A stretch of 16,770 nucleotides of DNA from Verrucomicrobiaceae bacterium UBA7681 (GCA_002482965.1 DLGZ01000054.1:126189-142958), one strand, 5' to 3'. Counted from the stretch's first letter, positions 6,596-13,577 are shown. Notes: generated from the letters alone by a model not told the origin. Numbers and translations: made by a program.

Positions 6596-7567
6596 TCACT
6601 TCATGGACAGATTGCGCCCGCCTCGAATGGTCGTCTCAAACTCCCGGAAGGCGGTGGGAGACATGCCCGTGGCTTTTTTGAACAGCCGGCTGAAATAGAA
6701 CTCATCGGCAAAGCCCGCCTCCCACGCGACCTCCTTGACCGGACGCAGCGTGTGCAGCAACTGCCACTTGGCATGCTTCAGCAACCGCTCACGAATGAGT
6801 TCCGTAAGCGTCCTGCCCCACTGCGTTTTGACCTGCCTTCCAAGCGCCTTCGCACTGATGTGCAGGAGCTCTGCATATTCGTGGGGACTCCGCTTCGTTT
6901 GATAATGCTCTTCAATAAGCTGCATGAGGCGCACCAGCACAGGCGGACTGCTCTGGGATGCTCCGCTGGATTCCAGCTGCTGCTGCTCCAGCTTGAGCCG
7001 CGTCGCTTTGATCAAGAAGACTTTCAAATAGGAAACCAGAATCTCCGCGTGAGCCAGGCCTGTGGTGCGAAGTTCCAGCGTCATCTGAGACAGAAGATGC
7101 TCCACTTCCGGCACGAGGCCAGCGTCCAGGCTGACGAGTGGCTGGCCATGGATGTCATTGAACAAAATTCCATTGCAGCCGACCGCTTCATGATAAGTCT
7201 CGATGCAGAAAAAATTGGCATGGAACTGCAGGCTCACCCCATCGAGCGCCGACGCCGGCTCTAAAAAGAACGTTTGATAGGGATTGAAGAACAGCAGTGC
7301 CGGCCCACGAAAATCGTGGCTGGCGAGGTCCGCGTGGAATCGCCCCCTGCCATTCCGAATCCATAGAACCGTGAAGTAATTGCAGCGCTGAGGCTGCAAA
7401 AACTCCGACCCAGCGCGGATCGGCTCCAGCTTGAACGCCGCGCCGCCCTGTCGCGGATCGAACAAGCGTAGAGGAATACCATTCGCTGGCCTGTGGTCAT
7501 TCATGCGGGGGAGCTGGTCGGACGAGAAGCCGTTCCACTGCTTTAGTCTAGATGAATTCTCCGCCAT
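6596..7567 (-). CDS. AraC-family transcriptional regulator
   Basis: The 323-residue product has an N-terminal cupin-like sensing domain (about 40-150, with LLFFNPYQTFFLEP at 91-104) and a C-terminal AraC DNA-binding domain (about 210-310). The second helix-turn-helix ends in GFADEFYFSRLFKKATGM and SPTAFR, the classic signature. Cysteines at 62, 121 and 131, the last two in the FFCIETYHEAVGCNG segment, could serve as redox or oxidant sensors but need not. It probably controls the DUF417 gene behind it and itself. The ATG at 7567 lies only 6 bp from the third hemD-end copy; an alternative start is Met22 (7504), and the conserved part begins after that, so the true start is uncertain. Confidence 0.9.
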   Translation of the reverse strand: MAENSSRLKQWNGFSSDQLPRMNDHRPANGIPLRLFDPRQGGAAFKLEPIRAGSEFLQPQRCNYFTVLWIRNGRGRFHADLASHDFRGPALLFFNPYQTFFLEPASALDGVSLQFHANFFCIETYHEAVGCNGILFNDIHGQPLVSLDAGLVPEVEHLLSQMTLELRTTGLAHAEILVSYLKVFLIKATRLKLEQQQLESSGASQSSPPVLVRLMQLIEEHYQTKRSPHEYAELLHISAKALGRQVKTQWGRTLTELIRERLLKHAKWQLLHTLRPVKEVAWEAGFADEFYFSRLFKKATGMSPTAFREFETTIRGGRNLSMK

Positions 7568-7573
7568 TGAACT

Positions 7574-7648
7574 CTCAAGGTCGATGTCGAAACCAAAGTA
7601 AACAGCATCCCCGGCCTCGTCGCAGCTGTGGAGAAGTTTTGGAAGTAG
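7574..7648 (+). repeat. hemD 3'-end repeat, copy 3 (orphan fragment)
   Basis: These 75 bp match the last 75 bp of cobA-hemD at 69 positions with no gap, ending in the same TAG. The reading frame is intact (LKVDVETKVNSIPGLVAAVEKFWK), with Ala-to-Thr, Glu-to-Val and Ile-to-Val changes. Similarity stops at 7573, where the leader of the AraC gene begins. The next 114 bp (7649-7762), up to the marR stop, hold no gene that I can see. Confidence 0.92.
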
Positions 7649-7762
7649 GGCCGAATGCCGTTTTTAAAAGTCAGCATCGCAGCCTGCCTCTGAAAGTGCA
7701 TGGCTACAATTTCGCTGCATTGTCAGCAGCATTCTTCCATACAGCTCAAGCGGTCTCCATCC

Positions 7763-8236
7763 TCAAGTCACACCATCCCCCTGCCCCAGTCTCTGCAGCA
7801 GGCTGCTCAATTCCGGCCCAATCAGCCGCAGTTGCTCCCGGTGCATGGCCGCCAGTTCCTCCAGCATGCCCTCCCCACGCGGGGTGAGGCTGATGTGCAC
7901 CTGACGCCGATCCTCTGCCGAGGCATCGCGCTCCACCAGATTCTCCAGCACCAGCCGGTCGATTAGGCCGACGGCGCTGTGATGCTTGATCTGCAGGCGT
8001 TCCGCCAGCTCCCCCACCGTCACCCGGTCTCGGCCAGGATACCCTTTGATCGCCAGCAGCGCCTGATGCTGTTGCGGCGTCAGCCCAGCCTCACCAGCGG
8101 CATCTTCACTGAAACGAAGAAACTTCCTCAGCGCGAAGCGAAACGCCGCGAGGTTTTCATACTGAGATTTGGAGATCGGTTTGCGTCTGGGCACGCCTTC
8201 GTGCGCAGCATTTTCGGGGCCATCCTTGTTTGACAT
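7763..8236 (-). CDS. MarR-family transcriptional regulator
   Basis: The 157-residue product is a winged helix-turn-helix protein. AAFRFALRKFLRF forms the N-terminal dimer helix (about 30-42), LTPQQHQALLAI leads into the DNA-binding domain, VGELAERLQIKHHSAVGLIDRL is the recognition helix region (74-95), and SAEDRRQVHISLTPRG (106-121) is the wing. It has no cysteines visible, so thiol sensing is unlikely; ligand unknown. An ATG nine bases further upstream (8245) would place the start inside the palindromic operator, so 8236 is preferred. The gene diverges from clc with only 28 bp between starts, and probably represses both directions. Confidence 0.9.
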   Translation of the reverse strand: MSNKDGPENAAHEGVPRRKPISKSQYENLAAFRFALRKFLRFSEDAAGEAGLTPQQHQALLAIKGYPGRDRVTVGELAERLQIKHHSAVGLIDRLVLENLVERDASAEDRRQVHISLTPRGEGMLEELAAMHREQLRLIGPELSSLLQRLGQGDGVT

Positions 8237-8258
8237 ATATCGCATTACGATACTTATT
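8230..8258 (+). promoter_or_regulatory. Candidate clc promoter, near-leaderless
   Basis: TTGACA at 8230-8235 is a perfect -35. A 17-bp spacer places the -10 at 8253-8258 (CTTATT, three consensus matches), so transcription would begin about at the ATG at 8265. The -35 overlaps the first codons of the divergent marR gene. The MarR operator fills the spacer. Confidence 0.45.
8238..8252. promoter_or_regulatory. Probable MarR operator TATCG-N5-CGATA
   Basis: The 15-bp palindrome TATCG-CATTA-CGATA has perfect 5-bp arms and lies between the marR and clc start codons. Size, AT/GC pattern and position are typical of MarR-family binding sites. It occupies the spacer of the clc promoter and lies just before the marR start, so binding would block clc and also repress marR. 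Confidence 0.6.
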
Positions 8259-8264
8259 CCCAAA

Positions 8265-10058
8265 ATGCCAGTCCAACCATGCCTGACAGCCGATATTGTG
8301 CCCCCAAGCCCGGGCACAAAAGTCAGGCTGGCCGATTTCACCACCTGCCCGCGGGTGCTTCTCATTTCTGCGGCGGCCTTGGTCGTGGGTGCCATCAGCA
8401 CGCTGGCCGCCTATGCCCTGTCCTGGCTGATTTCCGTGATCACCAATCTGGCCTTCTACCAGCGCTTGTCGTCTCTGCCGGCCACGCCACAGGGCCACCA
8501 TCTCGGCTGGTGGGTCATCGTCGTCCCGGTGATCGGCGCGCTGATCATCGGCCTCATGGCACGCTTTGGCTCCGAAAAAATTCGCGGCCATGGCATCCCC
8601 GAAGCCCTTGAAGCCATTCTGCTGGGGCGCAGCTTCATCCAGCTTAAAGTCGCCCTTTTAAAGCCGCTCTCCGCAGCCATCTCGATCGGCACGGGCGGCC
8701 CGTTTGGCGCGGAGGGCCCCATCATCATGACCGGCGGTGCCTTGGGCTCCCTCTTTGCGCAGCGCTTTTCTCTCAGCCCGGCCGAGCGCAAAACACTGCT
8801 CGTCGCAGGCGCGGCAGCGGGCATGACGGCCATCTTCGCCACCCCCGTCGCCGCCGTGCTGCTGGCCGTGGAACTGCTGCTCTTTGAATGGAAACCCCGC
8901 AGCTTCATCCCCGTCGTCACTGCCGTCAGTGTCGCAGCCGTGTTTCGCGTTGTCTTGCTGGGGAGCGGCCCGGTATTCTCCATCCTCGCTCACGCTCCGG
9001 CATCAGGCACAGAGATGGCCTGCGCGGCGCTGGTGGGCCTGCTGGTGGGCTTCGGCGCAGGTTTGCTGACCCTCCTCGTGTATGGCTTTGAAGACCTCTT
9101 TCACAAACTGCCACTCCACTGGATGTGGTGGCCGGCCATCGGCGCATTGATAGTCGGCATCGGCGGGGTGTTTGAGCCCCGTGTCCTCGGTGTCGGCTAT
9201 GAAGCCATTCACACCCTCCTGCGTGGCGAGATCGTGGGTGCCGCAGTGCTCGGCCTGCTGCTGACCAAGGCCTTCGTCTGGTCTGCGGCCCTAGGCTCAG
9301 GCACCTCCGGCGGTGTGCTGGCCCCGCTCCTCCTCATCGGCAGCTCCCTCGGCGCAGCGCTGGCTCCATGGCTTCCTGTGGGCGATGCCAGCCTGTGGGC
9401 GCTGGTAGGAATGACGGCGATGATGAGCGGCTCCATGCGCTGCCCCTTCACCGCCATGATCTTTGCGGCCGAGCTCACCTCCGACTACCACCTCCTCCCC
9501 GCCCTGATGCTGGGCTCCGTGACTTCCTTCGGCGTCAACGTGCTCCTGATGAAGCGCTCCATCCTCACCGAAAAATTATCCCGGCGCGGCCAGCACATCA
9601 CCTGCGAATACAGCATTGATCCCTTTGAATTCACCCGCGTGCAAGACGTCATGGACCGCGAAGCACCCACCATCCCGGCTCATCTGCCCCTGCAGGAATA
9701 CGCCGCACGCATCGCCCGGAGTGACGATCCGCTGAGCAAACGGCAGGCCACGCTCCTTCTCGATGACCAGCACCACCTGACCGGCATCATCACCCGGGGC
9801 GATGTCATCCGCACCCTGCAGCATCCGGAGGCAGACAGCCATACGGTGGCAGACGCCGGCACGCGCCATCTCATCGTCACCTATCCAGCCGAACCTCTGC
9901 ACGCCGCACTCGCCAAGATGCTCGATCACGACATCGGCCGCCTTCCCGTCGTCGATCCCGCCACGCCCACCCAAGTCATCGGTTACCTGGGCCGCGCCGC
10001 CATTCTCTCAGCCCGCCAGCGGCTTCATCATGAGGAAACCGTTCATCCCAAAAGCTGA
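8265..10058 (+). CDS. CLC-family chloride channel/transporter with C-terminal CBS pair
   Basis: The 597-residue product has a CLC membrane domain (about 30-430) followed by two CBS domains (about 455-590; VQDVMDREAPTI opens the first). Anion-pathway motifs are GHGIPE (108-113), GPFGAEGP (145-152, gating Glu150) and GTSGGVLAP (346-354). The family's central Ser of GSGIP is His here, and the site next to the helix-H Glu (AVELLL) is Leu where H+-coupled CLC exchangers have a second Glu. The start at 8265 is chosen over an in-frame ATG at 8169 because that would overlap marR and its operator, and because 8265 fits the promoter. It is the first gene of a tight run ending with the HPP gene. The CBS pair may bind adenine nucleotides. 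Confidence 0.92.
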   Translation: MPVQPCLTADIVPPSPGTKVRLADFTTCPRVLLISAAALVVGAISTLAAYALSWLISVITNLAFYQRLSSLPATPQGHHLGWWVIVVPVIGALIIGLMARFGSEKIRGHGIPEALEAILLGRSFIQLKVALLKPLSAAISIGTGGPFGAEGPIIMTGGALGSLFAQRFSLSPAERKTLLVAGAAAGMTAIFATPVAAVLLAVELLLFEWKPRSFIPVVTAVSVAAVFRVVLLGSGPVFSILAHAPASGTEMACAALVGLLVGFGAGLLTLLVYGFEDLFHKLPLHWMWWPAIGALIVGIGGVFEPRVLGVGYEAIHTLLRGEIVGAAVLGLLLTKAFVWSAALGSGTSGGVLAPLLLIGSSLGAALAPWLPVGDASLWALVGMTAMMSGSMRCPFTAMIFAAELTSDYHLLPALMLGSVTSFGVNVLLMKRSILTEKLSRRGQHITCEYSIDPFEFTRVQDVMDREAPTIPAHLPLQEYAARIARSDDPLSKRQATLLLDDQHHLTGIITRGDVIRTLQHPEADSHTVADAGTRHLIVTYPAEPLHAALAKMLDHDIGRLPVVDPATPTQVIGYLGRAAILSARQRLHHEETVHPKS

Positions 10059-10079
10059 CACACCGCCCCTTCCCCCACC

Positions 10080-10160
10080 ATGCTGTTCATCATCAAAACC
10101 CTGCTGATCAAGCTCCTCATCGCCGCGAGTGCCGGCGGTGTCATTTACGCCCTCTGCTGA
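10080..10160 (+). CDS. 26-residue hydrophobic peptide, putative small membrane protein
   Basis: The short frame from ATG 10080 to TGA 10160 encodes two basic lysines within a hydrophobic stretch (MLFIIKTLLIKLLIAASAGG, then VIYALC). It could form one membrane helix. It begins 21 bp after the clc stop, and the next gene begins one base after its own stop (TGA-C-ATG), a spacing that suggests translational coupling. No ribosome binding site is visible, but neither is one before most genes of this window. A regulator or accessory subunit of the CLC protein is possible; nothing in sequence proves it is translated. Confidence 0.45.
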   Translation: MLFIIKTLLIKLLIAASAGGVIYALC

Positions 10161-10161
10161 C

Positions 10162-10584
10162 ATGCAGCGCTTCCACCACTTCCGTGATGCCCTGTTCCTG
10201 ACCGCCTGCATGGCCTACGGCATCAATCGCTGCTTCATCAAGCCCCACGCACTGCCGGGCTTCATGATGTTTCACTTCAATGACCTCTGGCTCATCCCCT
10301 GCGCGCTACCGCCCGTGCTCTGGCTGCATCAGCGTCTTGGGCTGCGTGCGCAGGATGGGCCTCCGCAACCTTTCGAGATCGCAGGACATCTCGTGTTCTG
10401 GTCACTGCTCTTCGAATGGATCATTCCCAAACTCACGCACGCATCAGGAGATCCCACCGATGTGGCCGCATACGCCCTCGGTGCCATCATCGCCGGCCTG
10501 TGGTGGAACCGTCACCGCTGGCTCGCAGCCACCCGCATGAGCCTCTCCGCACCCAGCCGGTCCTCAATCACTCCTTCCCGATGA
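10162..10584 (+). CDS. Uncharacterised four-helix membrane protein
   Basis: The 140-residue product has about four hydrophobic segments (roughly 8-24, 42-57, 74-92 and 99-117). Polar residues that look conserved sit at the helix ends: INR (21-23), FNDLWLIP (39-46), FEWIIPK (84-90) and GDPTDVAAYALGAI (96-109). Topology and the acidic DxxD element are reminiscent of VanZ-type small membrane proteins and of some unnamed Bacteroidetes proteins, but I cannot assign a function. The start at 10162 directly follows the 26-residue peptide; an upstream GTG (10129) would overlap it. The stop codon overlaps the next ATG (ATGA). Confidence 0.7.
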   Translation: MQRFHHFRDALFLTACMAYGINRCFIKPHALPGFMMFHFNDLWLIPCALPPVLWLHQRLGLRAQDGPPQPFEIAGHLVFWSLLFEWIIPKLTHASGDPTDVAAYALGAIIAGLWWNRHRWLAATRMSLSAPSRSSITPSR

Positions 10585-10778
10585 AACCACATTCACCCAC
10601 CCATGTGACGCCTGCAGAGATTGCGCCAGAGAGCACGGGCGCAGAGACCTTGCTCGCCTGGCTGCCCCATCTCGCGAATGCACAGGAGATCGAAGACGAG
10701 CCTGCGAGCTTTGCCAGCCCGCCATGTTATCTCGCCCAATTTTCCGATGCTGACTTCGCTGACGAAACCGCCAAATAA
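10581..10778 (+). CDS. Small acidic protein of unknown function in the clc-HPP operon
   Basis: The 65-residue product starts at an ATG that overlaps the preceding stop (ATGA at 10581-10584) and ends 15 bp before the HPP start, so it fits an operon gene. It is acidic and soluble, with TPAEIAPESTGAETLLAWLP, then EIEDEPASFASPPCYLAQFS and a DADFADETAK tail; a single cysteine lies in PPCYLAQF. I recognise no family. The overlap with the upstream gene and its full use of the gap are the main support; a chance frame remains possible. Confidence 0.55.
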   Translation: MKPHSPTHVTPAEIAPESTGAETLLAWLPHLANAQEIEDEPASFASPPCYLAQFSDADFADETAK

Positions 10779-10793
10779 AAACGCCCCCCGTCA

Positions 10794-11480
10794 GTGCCCA
10801 CTCCCAAACTGCGCCAATGGCTCGGCATCGAGCTCATCGAAGTCAGCATCACTGAAAAAGCCGTCTCCACCCTCGGCGGCGGACTCGCCATTCTGGCGCT
10901 GATTGCCATATCCACCTACGCCCTTCCCACAGGGGGTGCGACCGCTCTCATCACCTCCATGGGTGCCAGCGCCGTGCTGCTCTTTGGCGTGCCTCACGGC
11001 CAGCTTTCCCAGCCATGGCCGGTCATCACCGGGCATGGTATCTCCGCGCTCATTGGCGTCGCCTGCGCGCAGTACATCCCGCATCCAGCCATCGCCGCAG
11101 CCTGCGCCGTCGGCCTCGCCATCGGGGCCATGCAGCAGCTCAAATGCATCCATCCGCCCGGCGGTGCCACCGCCTTCACCGCCGTCATGGGTGGCAGTGC
11201 CATCCATCAGCTCGGCTTCAGCTTCGTGCTCTTCCCCGTCCTCACCAATGCCCTCGTCATGGTGCTGCTCGCCGTGCTCATCAACTACGCCTTCCATTGG
11301 CGGCGCTACCCCAACGCCTTCCACCGTCCCGCTCAGAAGCCCAGCGCACCCCCGGATGAATCACTTCCCACTCACGAGGAAATCATCACCGCCATCCGCT
11401 CTCTCGACTCCTTCGTGGACATCAGCGAAGACGACCTCCTCCGTCTCTTGGAACTGCTAAAATCTCATTCAAAACACTGA
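10794..11480 (+). CDS. HPP-family integral membrane protein
   Basis: The 228-residue product has the family name-giving motif HPPGGATA at 120-127, preceded by LPTGGATALITSMGASAVLLFG (44-65) and SQPWPVITGHGISALIGVA (72-90). About five transmembrane segments span 25-170. Some HPP proteins of plants and cyanobacteria are involved in nitrite transport across membranes; the bacterial substrate here is unknown. A soluble tail (185-228) with a helical SEDDLLRLLELLKSHS end follows. The start codon is GTG at 10794, 15 bp after the previous stop; no ATG is available before the conserved part. Being last in a clc-led run, it may move the same or a counter anion. Confidence 0.88.
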   Translation: MPTPKLRQWLGIELIEVSITEKAVSTLGGGLAILALIAISTYALPTGGATALITSMGASAVLLFGVPHGQLSQPWPVITGHGISALIGVACAQYIPHPAIAAACAVGLAIGAMQQLKCIHPPGGATAFTAVMGGSAIHQLGFSFVLFPVLTNALVMVLLAVLINYAFHWRRYPNAFHRPAQKPSAPPDESLPTHEEIITAIRSLDSFVDISEDDLLRLLELLKSHSKH

Positions 11481-11525
11481 AGGCACGGAATCATCCATCA
11501 TCCTCCGGCTTCCGTGTATTCAGTG
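11475..11525. repeat. Intergenic inverted repeat with TTCCGTG units after the HPP gene
   Basis: The arms at 11475-11491 and 11509-11525 pair at 14 of 17 positions around a 17-base loop; the left arm overlaps the HPP stop codon. A further TATTCCGTGG follows at 11526-11535. TTCCGTG-type repeats of this sort are frequent between genes in Planctomycetes/Verrucomicrobia (from memory). It separates convergent genes and may act as a terminator in both directions. Confidence 0.45.
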
Positions 11526-11535
11526 TATTCCGTGG

Positions 11536-12234
11536 TCAATCTTCAGTCTCGGCTCTCCTCTGCGTCATCACCGTCACCACCAGAATGAAGAAGCACATCA
11601 CCACGGAAAACAGCGGAAACTGCAGCGCCGCTGGCAGGCTGTAAACAAGGGCCAGCGCAGGGATCCACACCAACCAGTTCGTGATGAGTACCGTCGGGCA
11701 GGTGCGGGTCCAGAATTCACGGTTCAAGGTCGGCCGCGTGCGTGCCCATGAGCCGCCCAGCTCCACCCAGCGCAGGGCGATCACATAGGTGGGCACAAAC
11801 CAGATCGGGCTCATGATGAACTGATCCACCAGCACCTTCTTCACCAGCGTGGTCGCATCATGCGCATCCCCAAACATCCAGGTCTGGAAGTGATAAAACA
11901 GATCGATCTCCATGCCCCGATACCCCCAGAACAGCATGAGCAGCAGCAGACGCTTTCCTCCTCCCTCCTTCGGCAGCGTTCCCATGATCCGCTGAATCCC
12001 CGTGGGCATCAGCGCCGCAGCAAACATGGTGGAGATACAGGAGAATGCGAAGGACCAGTGCGTCTTGAACGCGCCCAGCGACTCCCAAAAACCCGCCAGC
12101 GCCGGCACCTGATAATAGCTGACCACCAGGGCCACCGCGAACGCATTCAGCACCAGGCATGGCACGCGATTCTGCCGAAACACCCCCACGATGGTGGCAA
12201 AGATACCGGGAGAGGATGAAGAAGTGGCAGGCAT
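11536..12234 (-). CDS. Mpv17/PMP22-like integral membrane protein
   Basis: The 232-residue product is a polytopic membrane protein with hydrophobic segments at about 25-42, 63-82, 97-107, 143-156, 181-201 and 207-223. The C-terminal part fits the eukaryotic Mpv17/PMP22 pattern: KKVLVDQFIMSPIW (132-145; 'DQ....P'), then FWTRTCPTVLITNWLVWIPA (174-193; 'K....P......NW..WP'), then a closing hydrophobic helix. In eukaryotes such proteins are mitochondrial or peroxisomal membrane proteins of debated channel activity. The bacterial function is unknown. The start at 12234 gives a short Ser-rich N-terminus; no promoter or strong ribosome site was identified. It is read in the same direction as the ion channel gene upstream, but a terminator lies between them. 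Confidence 0.55.
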   Translation of the reverse strand: MPATSSSSPGIFATIVGVFRQNRVPCLVLNAFAVALVVSYYQVPALAGFWESLGAFKTHWSFAFSCISTMFAAALMPTGIQRIMGTLPKEGGGKRLLLLMLFWGYRGMEIDLFYHFQTWMFGDAHDATTLVKKVLVDQFIMSPIWFVPTYVIALRWVELGGSWARTRPTLNREFWTRTCPTVLITNWLVWIPALALVYSLPAALQFPLFSVVMCFFILVVTVMTQRRAETED

Positions 12235-12312
12235 ACGACGCTCAATCCTTCATGTCTGCGGAAGGCCGAAATGGCAAGCAGCTTGATCAGTCAGCATGGC
12301 CAGCACCCAGCA

Positions 12313-12343
12313 AAAGAGCGACAGCTTTGGGCCGTCGCTCTTT
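12313..12343 (-). terminator. Rho-independent terminator behind the ion channel gene
   Basis: Perfect 10-bp arms AAAGAGCGAC (12313-12322) and GTCGCTCTTT (12334-12343) enclose an 11-base loop. Read on the minus strand the stem runs into TTTT. It lies 24 bp beyond the stop codon of the channel gene, so it ends that transcript and separates it from the Mpv17-like gene. Confidence 0.78.
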
Positions 12344-12366
12344 CGTGAATTCCAAAGGATCAGAGC

Positions 12367-13479
12367 TTATTTATCTTCGCCGAAGTACTTCTTCCGCAGC
12401 TCGTTGCCGACACCCTGCTCGGTCAGCTTCAGCAAGCCTTGGCTCAGGCTCTCGCGCAGTGCGCTGTCCTGCTGCAGGGCGAAGGCGTAGTACTGTTTCT
12501 CAAACACGGGGCCGACCATCTGCAGTTTTTCGTCATTCAGTTTGCCGGCTTCGTATTGCAGCACCGGTGCATCATAGACCACGGCATCCACGTCGCTTTT
12601 CTTGAGGGCCAGCACGCATTCCGTCACGTTCGCAAACTGTACCACCTTCGCACCTTTGACGTTGAGCCAGGTTTCAGCGGTGCTCCCCTTGACGGTGGCG
12701 ACTTTGCGGCCGGGCAGATCGCCTGGGCCATTGATGTCGCCCTTGAGGGTGTTGACGGTCAGGGTGGTGGTGAAGGAAGCGGTGAGCAAGGAGACCAGCA
12801 CGATGCTCAGCAGCATCCAAACGATAGCCACGATACGACCACCGACGCCAACGGGGCCTTTGTTGTCAGCGCCACCGACGAGCAGCGTGCTGATCGTCCA
12901 CCAGAAGGACTCCAACATCCCCTTTTTGTAATCTTCCGGCCATTGGTCCCCGTTCAACGGATGCTCAAAGCGCCAGACGAGGTGAGAGATGACGAGCATC
13001 GCCACCAAGAGCAGGGCGAAAGCGCCGATGAGCTCGATGTTAAACAGATTGCCGATGAGGGAAAAGATGCTGTCAGCAAAGCTGCCGCTGCCGCCATTGA
13101 CCAGCACCTGCAGGCCGGAGTCATAGAAGGGCTGGGTGAAGTCGATGACCTCTTCACGCTTGGCATTGACGCTGATCGCACCCACGCCCACATCCGCCGT
13201 TTTGTTCTTCAGCTCCTCGATGATTTCAGCCGCGGTGTTCACCACCTTGACTTCGTAGTCCAGCTTCGTCTCACGTGCCAGTTGGTCCCACAGCTCCGCC
13301 GCATAGCCCACACGACGGCCATCTTTCTCGAATGAGAAGGGTTCCAGATTGCGGGTGACGACGCGGATTTTAGCCCCTGGGCTGGTAGCCGTAGGCACGA
13401 CAGCCGGAGCCTGTGCAGCGGCCCCCGGGACAAGACTAAGCAGGGAAACAGTAGAAAGGATCAGTAAAAGAGTACGCAT
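12367..13479 (-). CDS. Prokaryotic ionotropic glutamate receptor-type ion channel (GluR0-like)
   Basis: The 370-residue product has a signal peptide (about 1-23, ending GAAAQA), the first lobe of a periplasmic amino-acid-binding domain (about 36-128, with ISVNAKREEVIDFTQPFYDSG; Arg108 would hold the ligand carboxylate), a TM helix (about 148-168), a pore loop (about 190-206), a second TM helix (about 215-236) and the second binding lobe (about 248-365, with VDAVVYDAP). This is the S1-M1-P-M2-S2 order of GluR0. The pore loop reads STLLVGGADNKGP, where K+-selective GluR0 has TVGYGD, so selectivity is probably different. Start at 13479 is taken in preference to 13572 because the signal peptide begins there and the longer form would nearly abut the divergent ygfZ start. 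A terminator follows. Confidence 0.88.
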   Translation of the reverse strand: MRTLLLILSTVSLLSLVPGAAAQAPAVVPTATSPGAKIRVVTRNLEPFSFEKDGRRVGYAAELWDQLARETKLDYEVKVVNTAAEIIEELKNKTADVGVGAISVNAKREEVIDFTQPFYDSGLQVLVNGGSGSFADSIFSLIGNLFNIELIGAFALLLVAMLVISHLVWRFEHPLNGDQWPEDYKKGMLESFWWTISTLLVGGADNKGPVGVGGRIVAIVWMLLSIVLVSLLTASFTTTLTVNTLKGDINGPGDLPGRKVATVKGSTAETWLNVKGAKVVQFANVTECVLALKKSDVDAVVYDAPVLQYEAGKLNDEKLQMVGPVFEKQYYAFALQQDSALRESLSQGLLKLTEQGVGNELRKKYFGEDK

Positions 13480-13577
13480 GTGAGGAGCACCGACACTGTC
13501 GCACCACCGAGATGAGTCAATACAATCCCTCGACTTTGCCAGCTTGCGACGCAGCACAGTCTGCTCATTCATAAGGT

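Noticed and set aside
8169..8264. Longer N-terminus for the CLC protein from an ATG at 8169
   Set aside because: It would overlap marR and the operator/promoter; the added residues have no CLC character.
13480..13572. 31-residue N-terminal extension of the ion channel gene
   Set aside because: It would put a charged stretch before an otherwise normal signal peptide and leave only 5 bp to the ygfZ start.
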